Shown here one piece after another: positions 28,227-38,101 of a stretch of DNA of 64,000 nt. Origin of the DNA: Inquilinus limosus DSM 16000 (GTDB lineage: Bacteria > Pseudomonadota > Alphaproteobacteria > DSM-16000 > Inquilinaceae); assembly GCF_000423185.1 (NCBI RefSeq), contig NZ_AUHM01000034.1:1-64000 (forward strand), given 5' to 3'. The number at the start of each line of letters is the position of its first letter. Positions within the stretch are counted from its first letter, which is position 1. Under the pieces are notes generated by a model. The model saw only the letters and a list, made by a program, of their open reading frames with translations. It ran no database searches and was not told the DNA's origin. The position numbers and the translations under genes were made by a program.

Positions 28227-28400
28227 GGAACGGCCTCCCGGATGCTGCTCTTCCTTCACCAGAATGGACGGCCGCCCGGCCGGGTTCCGGCCCGACAAAT
28301 CGGCATGGTTCCGACCGGCGCACCGGTGCCATAATATCGTCGTACAATTTCGTTGCTGTTCAGCGCCGACGTAAGAGCGGTGCTTGGAGGAAGAAGAACG

Positions 28401-30203
28401 ATGGCCGGCCCAGACCGATCGCGGCCGCTGCGGTCCCAGCAGTGGTTCGACAACCCGGACGATCCCGGGATGACCGCCCTTTACATCGAGCGCTACCTGA
28501 ACTTCGGGATCACGCGCGAGGAGCTCCAGTCCGGCAAGCCGATGATCGGCATCGCCCAGACCGGGTCGGACCTGTCGCCCTGCAACCGGCATCACCTGGA
28601 GCTGGCGAAGCGCGTGCGCGACGGCATCCGCGCCGCCGGCGGCGTGCCGTTCGAGTTCCCCTGCCATCCGATCCAGGAGACCGGCAAGCGTCCGTCCGCC
28701 ACGCTGGACCGCAACCTCGCCTATCTCTCGCTGGTCGAGGTGCTGTACGGCTATCCGATCGACGGCGTGGTGCTGACCGTCGGCTGCGACAAGACCACCC
28801 CGGCGCTGCTGATGGCGGCCGCCACCGTCAACGTCCCGGCCATCGCCCTGTCGGTCGGCCCAATGCTGAACGGCTGGCACAAGGGCGAACGGGTCGGGTC
28901 CGGCACCATCGTCTGGCGCTCGCGCGAGCGGCTGGCGACCGGCGAGATCGACTACAACGAGTTCATGGACATCGTCGCGGCCTCGGCCCCGTCGGTCGGC
29001 TACTGCAACACCATGGGCACGGCCTCGACCATGAACTCGCTGGCCGAGGCGCTGGGCATGCAGCTGCCGGGCTCGGCCGCCATCCCGGCCCCGTACCGGG
29101 AGCGCGGCCAGATCGCCTTCGAGACCGGCAAGCGCATCGTCGAGCTGGTGCAGCAGGACGTGAAGCCGTCCGACATCATGACCCGGGAGGCGTTCGAGAA
29201 CGCGATCGTCATCAACTCCGCCATCGGCGGGTCGACCAACGCGCCGATCCATCTGAATGCCATCGCCGGCCATCTCGGCGTGAAGCTGGACAATGACGAC
29301 TGGGAGAAGGTCGGGCACGACATCCCGCTGCTGGTCAATCTGCAGCCGGCCGGGGAGTATCTCGGCGAGGACTACCACCAGGCGGGCGGCGTGCCGGCCG
29401 TGGTGGCGGAGCTGCTGAAAGCCGGCCTGCTGCCGCATCCCGAGGCGATGACGGTCAACGGCCGCAGCATCGGCGACAACTGCCGCAACGTCGAGAACCT
29501 GAACCCCGAGGTGATCCGACCGGTCGACCGGCCGCTGAAGGCCAAGGCGGGCTTCCTCAACCTCAAGGGCAACCTGTTCGACAGCGCGATCATGAAGACC
29601 AGCGTGATCTCGCCGGAGTTCCGGGACCGCTACCTGTCGAACCCGCAGGACCCGGACGCCTTCGAGGGCAAGGCCGTGGTCTTCGACGGGCCCGAGGACT
29701 ACCACCACCGGATCGAGGACCCGTCGCTCGAGATCGACGCGTTCTCGATCCTGGTGATCCGCGGCACCGGGCCGATCGGCTATCCCGGCGCCGCCGAGGT
29801 GGTGAACATGCAGCCGCCGGCGCGCCTGATCCAGAAGGGCGTCCACGCCCTGCCCTGCATCGGCGACGGCCGGCAGTCCGGCACGTCCGGGTCCCCGTCG
29901 ATCCTGAACGCCTCGCCCGAGGCCGCAGCCGGCGGAGGCCTCGCTTTGCTCAAGACCGGGGACAAGGTCCGGGTCGACCTGCGCCAGCGCAGCGTCAACG
30001 TCCTCATCTCCGACGAGGAGCTGGCGCGCCGCCGGGCCGAGCTGGAGGCCCAGGGCGGCTACAAGTATCCGGCCAGCCAGACCCCGTGGCAGGAGATCCA
30101 GCGCGGGATGACCGACCAGCTGGCCGAGGGCATGGCGCTCAGGCCGGCTCTCAAGTACCAGCGCGTCGCCCAGACCATGGGCGTGCCGCGCAACAACCAC
30201 TGA
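28401..30203 (+). CDS. IlvD/Edd-family dehydratase, D-xylonate / L-arabinonate dehydratase type
   Basis: 600 residues from ATG 28401 behind ggaggaagaag. Strong resemblance along its length to pentonate dehydratases such as Caulobacter Xyl[37 protein letters not shown] (cluster Cys), [19 protein letters not shown] (second Cys), [13 protein letters not shown] (third Cys), and NASPEAA near the C-terminus. It removes water from a pentonic acid to give a 2-keto-3-deoxy acid, using an Fe-S cluster and Mg2+. No other pentose genes adjoin it. xylD and araC-type enzymes cannot be told apart here. Confidence 0.9.
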   Translation: MAGPDRSRPLRSQQWFDNPDDPGMTALYIERYLNFGITREELQSGKPMIGIAQTGSDLSPCNRHHLELAKRVRDGIRAAGGVPFEFPCHPIQETGKRPSATLDRNLAYLSLVEVLYGYPIDGVVLTVGCDKTTPALLMAAATVNVPAIALSVGPMLNGWHKGERVGSGTIVWRSRERLATGEIDYNEFMDIVAASAPSVGYCNTMGTASTMNSLAEALGMQLPGSAAIPAPYRERGQIAFETGKRIVELVQQDVKPSDIMTREAFENAIVINSAIGGSTNAPIHLNAIAGHLGVKLDNDDWEKVGHDIPLLVNLQPAGEYLGEDYHQAGGVPAVVAELLKAGLLPHPEAMTVNGRSIGDNCRNVENLNPEVIRPVDRPLKAKAGFLNLKGNLFDSAIMKTSVISPEFRDRYLSNPQDPDAFEGKAVVFDGPEDYHHRIEDPSLEIDAFSILVIRGTGPIGYPGAAEVVNMQPPARLIQKGVHALPCIGDGRQSGTSGSPSILNASPEAAAGGGLALLKTGDKVRVDLRQRSVNVLISDEELARRRAELEAQGGYKYPASQTPWQEIQRGMTDQLAEGMALRPALKYQRVAQTMGVPRNNH

Positions 30204-30225
30204 CGCGCGTCGGGTCGACCCTCAT

Positions 30226-30316
30226 CGTCATGGCGAGGCGCGGCAGCGCCGTGGCCATCCAGGGGCCGGTGCGAGCGGCCCTGGATGGCCACGCCCCTTC
30301 GGGGCTCGCCATGACG
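30226..30316. repeat. Dispersed palindromic repeat, cgtcatggcgag family (copy 2)
   Basis: Near-identical to the element at 17248-17333 but in the opposite orientation: begins cgtcatggcgagg and ends cgccatgacgg, with inner arms gtggccatccaggg and ccctggatggccac. It lies between the convergent dehydratase and purine phosphorylase genes, where it could terminate both. Confidence 0.85.
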
Positions 30317-30341
30317 GCAGGAGGAACGGGCGGGATCGGTA

Positions 30342-31154
30342 TCAAATAACCCGCACCAGGTCGTGGAACAGCCCGCCCATCCGCTCGGCGGTGCCGCGCG
30401 CGACGTCGAGGATGTGCTCGTGGTCGAGATCGGCGCCCGGCAGGCCGGCGGCGAGGTTGGTGACCAGCGACAGCCCCAGCACCTCGGCGCCGAGATGGCG
30501 GGCGGCGATCGCCTCCAGCACCGTCGACATGCCGACCATGTCGCCGCCCCAGCGGCCGACCATCTGGATCTCCGCGGGCGTCTCGAACATCGGGCCGGGG
30601 AAGCCGACATAGACGCCTTCGGTCAGCGTCGGATCCAGCTTCTGCGCCGCCTGCCGCAGCCGCGGCGAATAGCAGCCGGTCAGGTCGACGAAGCGCGGGC
30701 CCAGCCGCTCCGGGTTCGGCCCGGTCAGCGGCGACACGCCGGTGAAGTTGATATGGTCGCGGATCAGCACCGGCTCGCCCGGCTTCATTCCGGGGCGCAG
30801 CCCGCCGCAGGCATTGGTCAGGACCACGATCTTCGTCCCGGCCAGCACCATGCTGCGCACGCCGTGCACCACCTTGGCCGGCGGGTGGCCCTCATAGAGA
30901 TGCACCCGCCCGGCCATCACCAGGATGCGCCGGTCGCCCGCCTTGACGCTGCGGAACACGCCCTTGTGGCCCAGCACGGTGGTCGGCGGGAAGCCCGGGA
31001 TCTCGGTGAACGGCACCTCGGCCACGGTCTCGCCGATCCGGTCCACCGCCGGCGCCCAGCCGGAGCCGAGCACGATCGCGGCGTGGTGGTCGGCGCCGAG
31101 CTTCGCCTTCAGCGCCGCGGCGGCGCTTTCCGCCAGGGCATACGGGTCTTCCAT
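30342..31154 (-). CDS. Purine nucleoside phosphorylase (trimeric PNP type)
   Basis: 270 residues from ATG 31154 (gagaggaga upstream). Motifs of the trimeric PNP/MTAP family: IVLGSGWAP (phosphate-binding Ser, about 27-35), GHKGVFR, MAGRVHLYEGH (about 78-88), TNACGGLRPGMKPGEP (about 110-125), and GFPGPMFETPAEI (about 186-198). It splits inosine/guanosine with phosphate into base and ribose-1-phosphate. Last gene of the nucleoside uptake operon, so imported nucleosides are degraded at once. Confidence 0.92.
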   Translation of the reverse strand: MEDPYALAESAAAALKAKLGADHHAAIVLGSGWAPAVDRIGETVAEVPFTEIPGFPPTTVLGHKGVFRSVKAGDRRILVMAGRVHLYEGHPPAKVVHGVRSMVLAGTKIVVLTNACGGLRPGMKPGEPVLIRDHINFTGVSPLTGPNPERLGPRFVDLTGCYSPRLRQAAQKLDPTLTEGVYVGFPGPMFETPAEIQMVGRWGGDMVGMSTVLEAIAARHLGAEVLGLSLVTNLAAGLPGADLDHEHILDVARGTAERMGGLFHDLVRVI

Positions 31155-31176
31155 CGCGGCGTCTCCTCTCTCGACT

Positions 31177-32085
31177 TCAGGCCATGGCGCCGCGCCGGCG
31201 CCGCGCACGGGCGACGACCAGCGCGACCAGGGTGATGACATAGGGTGCCATATCGGTCAGCTGGTTCGGCAGCCCCCTGCCCTGCAGCCTGAGGCCGGCG
31301 GCGTCGGCGAAGCCGAACAAGAGGCAGGCCAGGGCGACGCCGACCGGGTGGCCGCGGCCCAGCATCACCGCCACCACGGCGATCCAGCCGCGCCCGGCGC
31401 TCATGTCCTCGGCGAACAGGGTGACGCTGCCGAGCGACAGCTGCGCCCCGGCCAGGCCGCACAGGGCGCCGCCGGCCAGCACCGCGGCGATGCGGGTGCG
31501 GCCGACGTCGGCGCCCAGCGTCTCGGCCGCGTCCGGCCGCTCGCCGACGCCGCGCAGCCGCAGCCCCCAGACGGTGCGGAACAGGAACACGGCGATCAGC
31601 GCCACCAGGATCCAGGCCGCCCAGGTCAGCACGCTGTGGCTGCCGAAGACGCGGTTGAACCAGGGCACCGCCGCGATCCGCGGCAGCACCACGCGCGGCA
31701 GGTCCTGCATCGCCGGGTCGGTGAAGGTGCCGGAGACGCCGAACAGGATGCGCAGCAGGAAGGCGGTCAGGCCAGAGGCCAGCAGGTTGAGGCCGATGCC
31801 GATGACGATCGGGTCGCCGCGGAACCAGGTGGCGCCGAACGCCAGGATGGCGGAGAAGGCCATGGTGCCGACGAGCGCGACCGCCACGCCGCCGGCGACG
31901 CTGCCGGTGTACCAGGTGCCGGCGATGGCGGCGAAGGCGCCGATCAGCATCTGGCCTTCCAGCGCGATGTTGAACACGCCGGCGCGGTCGCACAGCACCC
32001 CGGCCAGCGCGGCCAGGAGGATCGGCGTCACAGCCTGGATGGTCTGGGCGAACAGGACGGCGTTGAGCAGGGACAGCCAGTCCAT
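31177..32085 (-). CDS. Nucleoside ABC transporter permease (NupQ-like)
   Basis: 302 residues, about nine to ten membrane helices. The region GVFNIALEGQMLIGAFAA (about 34-51) with a Glu-Gly pair, and the later RGWIAVVAVMLGRGHPVG (about 233-250), are typical of BPD_transp_2 permeases in BMP-dependent nucleoside importers. Partner of the permease upstream, separated by four bases. Substrate inferred from the BMP binding protein and PNP in the operon. Confidence 0.88.
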   Translation of the reverse strand: MDWLSLLNAVLFAQTIQAVTPILLAALAGVLCDRAGVFNIALEGQMLIGAFAAIAGTWYTGSVAGGVAVALVGTMAFSAILAFGATWFRGDPIVIGIGLNLLASGLTAFLLRILFGVSGTFTDPAMQDLPRVVLPRIAAVPWFNRVFGSHSVLTWAAWILVALIAVFLFRTVWGLRLRGVGERPDAAETLGADVGRTRIAAVLAGGALCGLAGAQLSLGSVTLFAEDMSAGRGWIAVVAVMLGRGHPVGVALACLLFGFADAAGLRLQGRGLPNQLTDMAPYVITLVALVVARARRRRGAMA

Positions 32086-32089
32086 GGCG

Positions 32090-33127
32090 TCAGCGCCCCC
32101 GCAGGTTTCGGCGGCGCAGGCCGTGGCGCATCGCCAGCAGCAGGATGATCACCGCCTGCAGCACCAGGGTCAGCACCCGCGGCACTTCGGTCGCCCGCTC
32201 CATGGCGAAGCCGCCGGTCTGCAGCGCGGCGAAGAACAGCCCGGCGCAGACGGCGCCGACCGGCTCGCCCATCGCCAGGAGGGCCGCCATCAGCCCGGAC
32301 CAGGTATAGGCCGGCGACAGCAGCGCCCCGTCGGTGAAGCGGAACTGGTCGCCCAGCACCAGCATGGCGCCGACCAGCCCGGCGACGGCGCCGCTGGCGA
32401 ACAGCGTCCGTATGGTCTGGCGGCCGAGATCGACGCCGCCATAGGCGACGAAGCGCGGGTTCAGGCCGCGCAGCCGCAGCTCGTAGCCGGCGGCACCGCG
32501 CCGGTCGATGAAGACGACCGCCGCGATCACCAGCAGCAGCAGGACCAGGCCCCAGGTGATCGGCGTGCCCGGCACCAGCACCGGCAGCCGCGCCGCCTCC
32601 TCGACCCGGAAGGTCTCCGGCAGGCCGGTCGACGGGTCGCGCAGCGGGAAGCGCGCCAGGTAGGAGGTCACGCCCTGGGCCGGGTAGCTGAGCAGCAGGG
32701 TCGAGATCAGCAGCGGCACGCCGAACCGCACCTCGCCCCAGGCGGCCAGCGCGGCATAGGCGCCGGAGACGGCCATCGCCGCCAGGATCGCGGCCACCAG
32801 CCGCACCGCGCCGGGCGCCGGCAGGTACAGCGCCACCAGCGCCGCCACCATCCCGCCCAGCACCAGCTGGCCGTCGCCGCCGAGATTGACCATGCCGCCG
32901 CGCAGCGGGATGGCCGCGACCAGGGTCATGCCGACCAGCGGCACCGCCCGGGCGATGGTCTCGGCGAGGTTCGGCCCGACGACGGCGCCGGCCAGGATCT
33001 CGCGATAGACCGCGACCGGATCGTGCCCCGCGGCGAGCGTGATCAGCGCCCCGATGACGAGCCCGCCGAGGATCGCCCAGAGCACGGAGGAGGTCGCGGC
33101 GCCGCGCAGCATGCCGGCGGCGGTCAT
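32090..33127 (-). CDS. Nucleoside ABC transporter permease (NupP-like)
   Basis: 345 residues from ATG 33127, preferred to a TTG seven codons earlier because gagg lies just before it. About ten helices; RGGMVNLGGDGQLVLGGMVAAL (split: RGGMVNLGGDG then QLVLGGMVAAL, about 77-98) matches the permease loop of this family, and a late loop GLMAALLAMGEPVGA resembles the ATPase contact. Between this gene and the ATPase gene lies a 226-base gap filled by an inverted repeat, unusual inside an operon. Confidence 0.88.
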   Translation of the reverse strand: MTAAGMLRGAATSSVLWAILGGLVIGALITLAAGHDPVAVYREILAGAVVGPNLAETIARAVPLVGMTLVAAIPLRGGMVNLGGDGQLVLGGMVAALVALYLPAPGAVRLVAAILAAMAVSGAYAALAAWGEVRFGVPLLISTLLLSYPAQGVTSYLARFPLRDPSTGLPETFRVEEAARLPVLVPGTPITWGLVLLLLVIAAVVFIDRRGAAGYELRLRGLNPRFVAYGGVDLGRQTIRTLFASGAVAGLVGAMLVLGDQFRFTDGALLSPAYTWSGLMAALLAMGEPVGAVCAGLFFAALQTGGFAMERATEVPRVLTLVLQAVIILLLAMRHGLRRRNLRGR

Positions 33128-33153
33128 GAGAGCCTCGGGTTGAAACAAAGTGA

Positions 33154-33325
33154 GTCCCCCCTCCCCTCGCGGGAGGGGGGTAGGGGGAGGGGGTTGTCGA
33201 CGAAGGGAGCCGGACGGGACCGGTGGGCTCGAAACACGGATGGAAGGGCCTCGCGTGCCACCGCCCGCCGGAGTTTCGGCGCGAGCCCCCTCCCCCTACC
33301 CCCCTCCCGCAAGGGGAGGGGGGAC
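33154..33325. repeat. Long inverted repeat inside the nucleoside transport operon
   Basis: A 40-base arm at 33154-33193 (starting gtcccccctcccctcg) pairs with its reverse complement at 33286-33325 with one mismatch by my reading; 92 bases separate them. The arms are nearly pure pyrimidine or purine tracts. It lies between the ATPase and first permease genes and may reduce expression of the downstream genes or protect mRNA ends. Confidence 0.8.
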
Positions 33326-33353
33326 AAGAATAAGCATGGTCCGGATACGGCGG

Positions 33354-34868
33354 TCACGCCGCGGCCCCGGTGACGCCGGCCATCAGCAGGCCGAGATTGG
33401 TTTCGTTGGCGGCGGCGCCCGGCACCTCGGCGATCACCCGGCCCTCATACATCACCAGCACCCGGTCGGAGAGGGCGAGGATCTCGCTTAGCTCGGCCGA
33501 GACCAGCAGCACGGCGCGGCCCTTGTCGCGCTCCGCCACCAGCTGCGCGTGGATGAACTCGATGGCGCCGACATCGACGCCGCGGGTCGGCTGCTCGGCG
33601 ATCAGCACCGGCGCCTCGTGAGCCAGCTCGCGCGCCACCACCACCTTCTGCAGGTTGCCGCCGGACAGGGTGCCGACCGCCGTCCCCTCGCCCGGGATCT
33701 TGATGCCGAAGCGCGCGATCAGGCCGCGCGCCCGGTCCCGCATCGCCGCGGGGGCGAGCACACCGCGGCGCGACAGCGGCGGCCGGCGGTGGAAGCCCAT
33801 GCCGAGGTTGTCGGTGGCGCTGGCGCGCAGCGCCGTGCCGGTGTGGGCGCGGTCCTCCGGCACATAGGCGATGCCGGCGGCGCGGCGGCCGGCCACCCCG
33901 GCGGCGGTGACGTCGCGCCCGTCGACCCGCACCGTCCCCGCGTCGGCCGCCCTGAGCCCGGCGACGATCTCGATCAGCTCGGTCTGGCCGTTGCCGGCGA
34001 CGCCGGCGACGCCGACGATCTCCCCTGCTCGCACGGCAAAGGAAACGCCGTCGACCACAGGTCGACCGCCCGATGCGTTCAGGGTCAGCCCCTCGACCTC
34101 CAGCAGCGGCCGGCCGGGCTCGGCCGGCGTCCTGGCGACGGTGAGGGTGACGTTGCGGCCGGTCATCGCCCGGATGATCGCCTGCGGCTCGGTCCCGGCG
34201 GTGACCATGCGGTTGGCCACCCGGCCGTCGCGCAGCACGGTGATGCGGTCGGTCACCGCCATCACCTCGTGGATCTTGTGGGTGACGAACAGGATGGTGC
34301 GCCCGTCCGCCGCCAGGCTGCGCATCACCTGGAACAGCCCGTCGCGCTCGCCCGGGGTCAGCACCGCCGTCGGCTCGTCCAGGATCAGGATGCGGGCGTC
34401 GCGGTACAGCGCCTTCAGGATCTCGATCCGCTGCTTCACCCCGACCGGCAGGGCGCCGACCCGGGCGTCGGGATCGACCGGCAGGCCGTAGCGCCGCGCC
34501 AGCTCCGCCACCCGCCTGCGGGCGGCGGCGCGGTCGATGAACGGCCCCCGCCGCGGCTCGGCCCGGTAGGCCACGTTCTCCCACACCGTCAGGCTGTCGA
34601 ACAGCTTGAACGCCTGGTGCACCATGCCGAGGCCGGCGGCGATGGCGTCGATCGGCGAACGGAACGGCCGCTTCCGGCCGTCGATCACGATGTCGCCCTC
34701 GTCCGGATGCACGAGGCCGTAGAGGATGCCCATCAGGGTCGACTTGCCGGCCCCGTTCTCGCCCATCACCGCATGGATCTCGCCGGCCTCGACCGACAGG
34801 TCGATACGGTCGTTCGCCAGCACGCCGGGATAGCGCTTGACGATGCCGCGCATCTCCAGGAACGCCAC
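33354..34868 (-). CDS. Nucleoside/sugar ABC transporter ATPase with two nucleotide-binding domains
   Basis: 504 residues. First domain: Walker [10 protein letters not shown] (about 35-43), signature [14 protein letters not shown] (about 141-154), Walker B ILILDEPT (about 161-168). Second domain: degenerate Walker [10 protein letters not shown] (about 292-300), signature [15 protein letters not shown] (about 400-414), Walker [13 protein letters not shown] with Gln in place of the Asp/Glu pattern. This asymmetric pair is standard for RbsA/NupO-type ATPases. It energises the two downstream permeases. Confidence 0.92.
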   Translation of the reverse strand: MAFLEMRGIVKRYPGVLANDRIDLSVEAGEIHAVMGENGAGKSTLMGILYGLVHPDEGDIVIDGRKRPFRSPIDAIAAGLGMVHQAFKLFDSLTVWENVAYRAEPRRGPFIDRAAARRRVAELARRYGLPVDPDARVGALPVGVKQRIEILKALYRDARILILDEPTAVLTPGERDGLFQVMRSLAADGRTILFVTHKIHEVMAVTDRITVLRDGRVANRMVTAGTEPQAIIRAMTGRNVTLTVARTPAEPGRPLLEVEGLTLNASGGRPVVDGVSFAVRAGEIVGVAGVAGNGQTELIEIVAGLRAADAGTVRVDGRDVTAAGVAGRRAAGIAYVPEDRAHTGTALRASATDNLGMGFHRRPPLSRRGVLAPAAMRDRARGLIARFGIKIPGEGTAVGTLSGGNLQKVVVARELAHEAPVLIAEQPTRGVDVGAIEFIHAQLVAERDKGRAVLLVSAELSEILALSDRVLVMYEGRVIAEVPGAAANETNLGLLMAGVTGAAA

Positions 34869-34887
34869 GGCGCCGTCTCCCCGGGAT

Positions 34888-35925
34888 CTACTGGCCGGCC
34901 GTCATCGGGTCGGGCACCGTCACCGTGCCGGCGACGATGGCGTCGCGGATCTCGCGCACCCTGGCGATCACGTCGGGATGCTCGGCGATCAGGCATTGGG
35001 AGCCGGCGACGTCGTCGCCGAGGCCGGTCAGGGTGATGCCGCCCTCCTTCAGCCCGTAGGAGGTCAGCGGCGCCTGCGTGCCGGCGAGGATGCCTTTGAC
35101 CGCCTCGACCAGCGCGATGTCGACCTTCTTCTCGATATTGTCCATGACCACGCCCGGCGCGTGCGGGCACTGGTTGACGTCGACGCCGAAGGTCAGGGTC
35201 CCGGGCGTCGCCTCCGCCGCCTTGAAGATGCCGCCATTGCCGCCGGAGGTGGCGGCCAGCACCCGGTCGGCGCCCTCGCTGATCAGCGACACCGCCTGCT
35301 GCTGCGCGCGCACCGGGTCGGAGAACGGGTTGTCGCCGCCGACCCAGAGGGTCGGGCTGACCACGACCTCGTCATTGACCGCCTTGGCGCCGGCGGCGAA
35401 GCCGTCGGTGAAGCGGTGCAGGAAGGGGATGTCGAGCGCGCCGATGGCGCCGATCGTGCCGCTCTCCGAGGTCAGCGCCGCCTCGGCGCCGGCCAGATAG
35501 GCGCCCTCGTGCTCGCGGAACACGGCGCAGTAGACGTTCGGCATCGGCTTCTGGATGCACTGGTCGACGATCAGGAACTTGACGTCCGGGAACTTGGCCG
35601 CCGCATCCGGCACGATGTCGCCGAACTCGAAGCCCAGCACGACCACCACCGCGGCGCCTTCGCGCGCCGCGGCCTCGACATTCTGGCGGCGGGTGGCGGG
35701 GTCGGTGCTCTCATACACCCTGGCCTCGCCGCCGATCGCGGCCGCGGCGTCCTCGATGCCCTTCTTGCCGAGCTTCAGGAAGTCGTTCACCCCGAGCGGG
35801 TCGGGCGAGACGTAGACGAGCTTGCCGCCCGCCGCCTGGGCCGGCGCGGCGGCGCCGATGACGAGGGCCGCCGCGGCGGCCGCGATCGAACCCATCAGAT
35901 GCCGCGGTCGTCCCTGGTTGCGCAT
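34888..35925 (-). CDS. BMP/PnrA-family nucleoside-binding protein
   Basis: 345 residues from ATG 35925 (ATG 35937 also possible). Signal peptide MRNQGRPRHLMGSIAAAAAA then cleavage after AQA. Family blocks: LGVNDFLKLGKKGIEDAAAA (about 44-63), CAVFREHEGAYLAGAEAAL (about 133-151), IGAIGALDIPFLHRFTDGFAAG (split at GALDIP; about 158-179) and VMDNIEKKVDIAL. BMP proteins bind purine nucleosides in many bacteria, which fits the PNP at the operon end. First gene of the unit. Confidence 0.9.
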   Translation of the reverse strand: MRNQGRPRHLMGSIAAAAAALVIGAAAPAQAAGGKLVYVSPDPLGVNDFLKLGKKGIEDAAAAIGGEARVYESTDPATRRQNVEAAAREGAAVVVVLGFEFGDIVPDAAAKFPDVKFLIVDQCIQKPMPNVYCAVFREHEGAYLAGAEAALTSESGTIGAIGALDIPFLHRFTDGFAAGAKAVNDEVVVSPTLWVGGDNPFSDPVRAQQQAVSLISEGADRVLAATSGGNGGIFKAAEATPGTLTFGVDVNQCPHAPGVVMDNIEKKVDIALVEAVKGILAGTQAPLTSYGLKEGGITLTGLGDDVAGSQCLIAEHPDVIARVREIRDAIVAGTVTVPDPMTAGQ

Positions 35926-36226
35926 GGCCTTCCCCATTCCCCTCGCGATCGCCGGCACACCCGGAACCGCCGGCGGCGGTTCTGCAGACCGGGCGCCGGC
36001 ACCGGCCGCCCCACCTTTGGCGGCTGCCGGTCGATTCGTCAACGCGCATGGCGGCGGTCGCGCGGCCCGGCTCGCAGACTTGCACAGTGGCGTGAGGAGG
36101 CTGTTCCCAAGATTGACGAAGAGGGCCTCCTATGCCCCTATGTCTGACTAAAGAAATATGGGTTGGGAGCCCGATCGCAAAGAAATCGGATCAAATTGCA
36201 ACGACAGTAAACAGAGGGGGCCTGAC
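35926..36226. other. Divergent promoter region between nucleoside and peptide transport operons
   Basis: 301 bases with no gene. On the plus strand TTGACG at 36114-36119 is followed 17-18 bases later by cctatg, a possible promoter for the peptide operon. The last 70 bases are AT-richer (caaattgcaacgacagtaaa) and precede a strong ribosome site. No palindromic operator was recognised. Confidence 0.45.
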
Positions 36227-38023
36227 GTGACTGAAAAGTCTCTGCGAGATCTGATCACAGATGTGAAGCAGGGCGCCTTGTCGCGGCGCGACTTCATCAG
36301 GACGATGGTGGCGGCGGGGATCGGTGCCCCGGTGGCCAGCCAGCTCTTGGTCTGGCACGGCGTCGCGATGGCGCAGCCGGCGACCGACTACAAACCGACC
36401 CAGGCGGGGGGCGGCGGACCGCTCAAGATCCTTCTGTGGCAGGCGCCGACCTTGCTGAACCCGCATTTCGCCAGCGGCACCAAGGACCAGGAAGCCTCCC
36501 GCGTGTTCTACGAGCCGCTCGCCGGCTGGGACCGCGAGGGCAATCTCGTTCCCATCCTGGCGGCGGAACTTCCGACCCGCGAGAACGGCGGCCTCTCGGC
36601 CGACGGCACGACCGTGACCTGGAAGCTGAAACGCGACGTCAAATGGCATGACGGCCAGCCGTTCACCGCCGACGACGTCATGTTCACCGCCGCATACGCG
36701 GCCGATCCGGAGACGGCCGCCTATACCACCGGGTCCTACGCGGGCATCAAGTTCGAGAAGGTGGACGATCACACCGTCAAGGTGATCTTCCCGCAGCCGC
36801 AGCCCTTCTGGGCCGGCCCCTTCGTCGGCATCGTCGGCCCGATCATCCCAAAGCACCATTTCGGCGACTACAAAGGCGCCAATTCGCGCGATGCCCCGGC
36901 GAACCTGAAGCCGGTCGGGACCGGACCGTACAAATTCGTCGACTTCAAGCCGGGCGACATCGTCCTCGGCGAGCGCAACCCCGACTACCACGTCAAGAAC
37001 CAGCCGCATTTCGACACGATCGAGATCAAGGGCGGCGGCGATGCGGTCTCGGCGGCGCGCGCCGTGCTGCAGACCGGCGAATACGACTACGCCTGGAACA
37101 TGCAGGTCGAGGACGAGGTCCTGAAGCGCATGGAGGATGGCGGGCGCGGCCGGGTGCTGACCGTCGCCAGCGGCAATATCGAGTTCATCATCCTCAACAC
37201 CACCGATCCCTGGACCGAGGTCGACGGCGAGCGCTCCAGCGTCAAGACCAAGCACCCGACCCTGAGCGACCCGGCGGTGCGCCAGGCGATCAACCTGCTG
37301 ATCGACCGCGATTCGATCCAGAAGTTCATCTACGGGCGCGGCGGCACGGCGACGGCGAGCTTCGTCAACCAGCCGGAACGGTTCAAGTCGAAGAAGCTGA
37401 CCTACGAGTTCAACATCGAGAAGGCGAACGCGATCCTCGACCAAGCCGGCTGGACGCGCGGCAGCGACGGCATCCGCGAGAAGGACGGCAAGAAGCTGAA
37501 ATACGTGTTCCAGACCTCGATCAACGCGCCGCGCCAGAAGACGCAGGCGATCATCAAGCAGGCCTGTCAGAAGGCCGGCATCGAGCTCGAGCTGAAATCG
37601 GTGACCGCCTCGGTGTTCTTCTCCTCCGACGTCGCCAATCCGGACACTTACACCAAGCTCTATGCCGACATGGAGATGTACACCACGACCCAGGATTCGC
37701 CCGACCCCGAGCGCTTCCTGAACCAGCTCGTGTCGTGGGAAATCGCCAGCAAGGAGAACAAGTGGCTGGGCCGCAACATCTCGCGCTACTCCAGCAAGGA
37801 GGCGGACGAGGCCTACCGGGCGGCGCAGCGGGAGCTCGACCCGGCCAAGCGCGCCGAGCTGCTGATCAAGGTCAACGAGATCTTCTGCGAGGCCAACGTC
37901 ATCCTGCCGCTGTTGTCGCGCAACCGCGTGGCCTCGGCCTCCAACACGCTGACCCCGAACTTCAGCGGCTGGGACAACGATCTCTGGGCGCTGGCGAGCT
38001 GGTACCGCAACGGTCCCGCATGA
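36227..38023 (+). CDS. Peptide ABC transporter substrate-binding protein (family 5), Tat-exported
   Basis: 598 residues from GTG 36227, chosen because gaggggg lies seven bases before it. A twin-arginine signal SRRDFIRTMVAAG (about 20-32) directs folded export. The SBP family-5 signature region WKLKRDVKWHDGQPFTADDV (about 132-151) and GTGPYKFVDFKPGD (about 227-240) are clear, as is DPAVRQAINLLIDRD near 350. It captures oligopeptides or similar ligands for the permeases encoded next. Confidence 0.92.
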   Translation: MTEKSLRDLITDVKQGALSRRDFIRTMVAAGIGAPVASQLLVWHGVAMAQPATDYKPTQAGGGGPLKILLWQAPTLLNPHFASGTKDQEASRVFYEPLAGWDREGNLVPILAAELPTRENGGLSADGTTVTWKLKRDVKWHDGQPFTADDVMFTAAYAADPETAAYTTGSYAGIKFEKVDDHTVKVIFPQPQPFWAGPFVGIVGPIIPKHHFGDYKGANSRDAPANLKPVGTGPYKFVDFKPGDIVLGERNPDYHVKNQPHFDTIEIKGGGDAVSAARAVLQTGEYDYAWNMQVEDEVLKRMEDGGRGRVLTVASGNIEFIILNTTDPWTEVDGERSSVKTKHPTLSDPAVRQAINLLIDRDSIQKFIYGRGGTATASFVNQPERFKSKKLTYEFNIEKANAILDQAGWTRGSDGIREKDGKKLKYVFQTSINAPRQKTQAIIKQACQKAGIELELKSVTASVFFSSDVANPDTYTKLYADMEMYTTTQDSPDPERFLNQLVSWEIASKENKWLGRNISRYSSKEADEAYRAAQRELDPAKRAELLIKVNEIFCEANVILPLLSRNRVASASNTLTPNFSGWDNDLWALASWYRNGPA

Positions 38024-38044
38024 CGCGTTAGCTCCTCTTCGCAC

Positions 38045-38072
38045 GGGCGGATCCGCTCCATCGGATCCGCCC
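38045..38072 (+). terminator. Stem-loop between binding-protein and permease genes
   Basis: gggcggatccg (38045-38055) and cggatccgccc (38062-38072) form a perfect 11-base stem with a 6-base loop. No U-tract follows, so it is more likely a partial terminator or mRNA-stabilising structure that raises binding-protein output over the permeases. Confidence 0.75.
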
Positions 38073-38101
38073 CCTTCGCGACCGGGCCGAGGAGATCGCT
38101 C

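Noticed and set aside
28002-30200. A 732-residue minus-strand frame opposite the pentonate dehydratase
   Set aside because: Only its last 74 codons (KTSC protein) are real; the rest is antisense to a gene with complete IlvD motifs.
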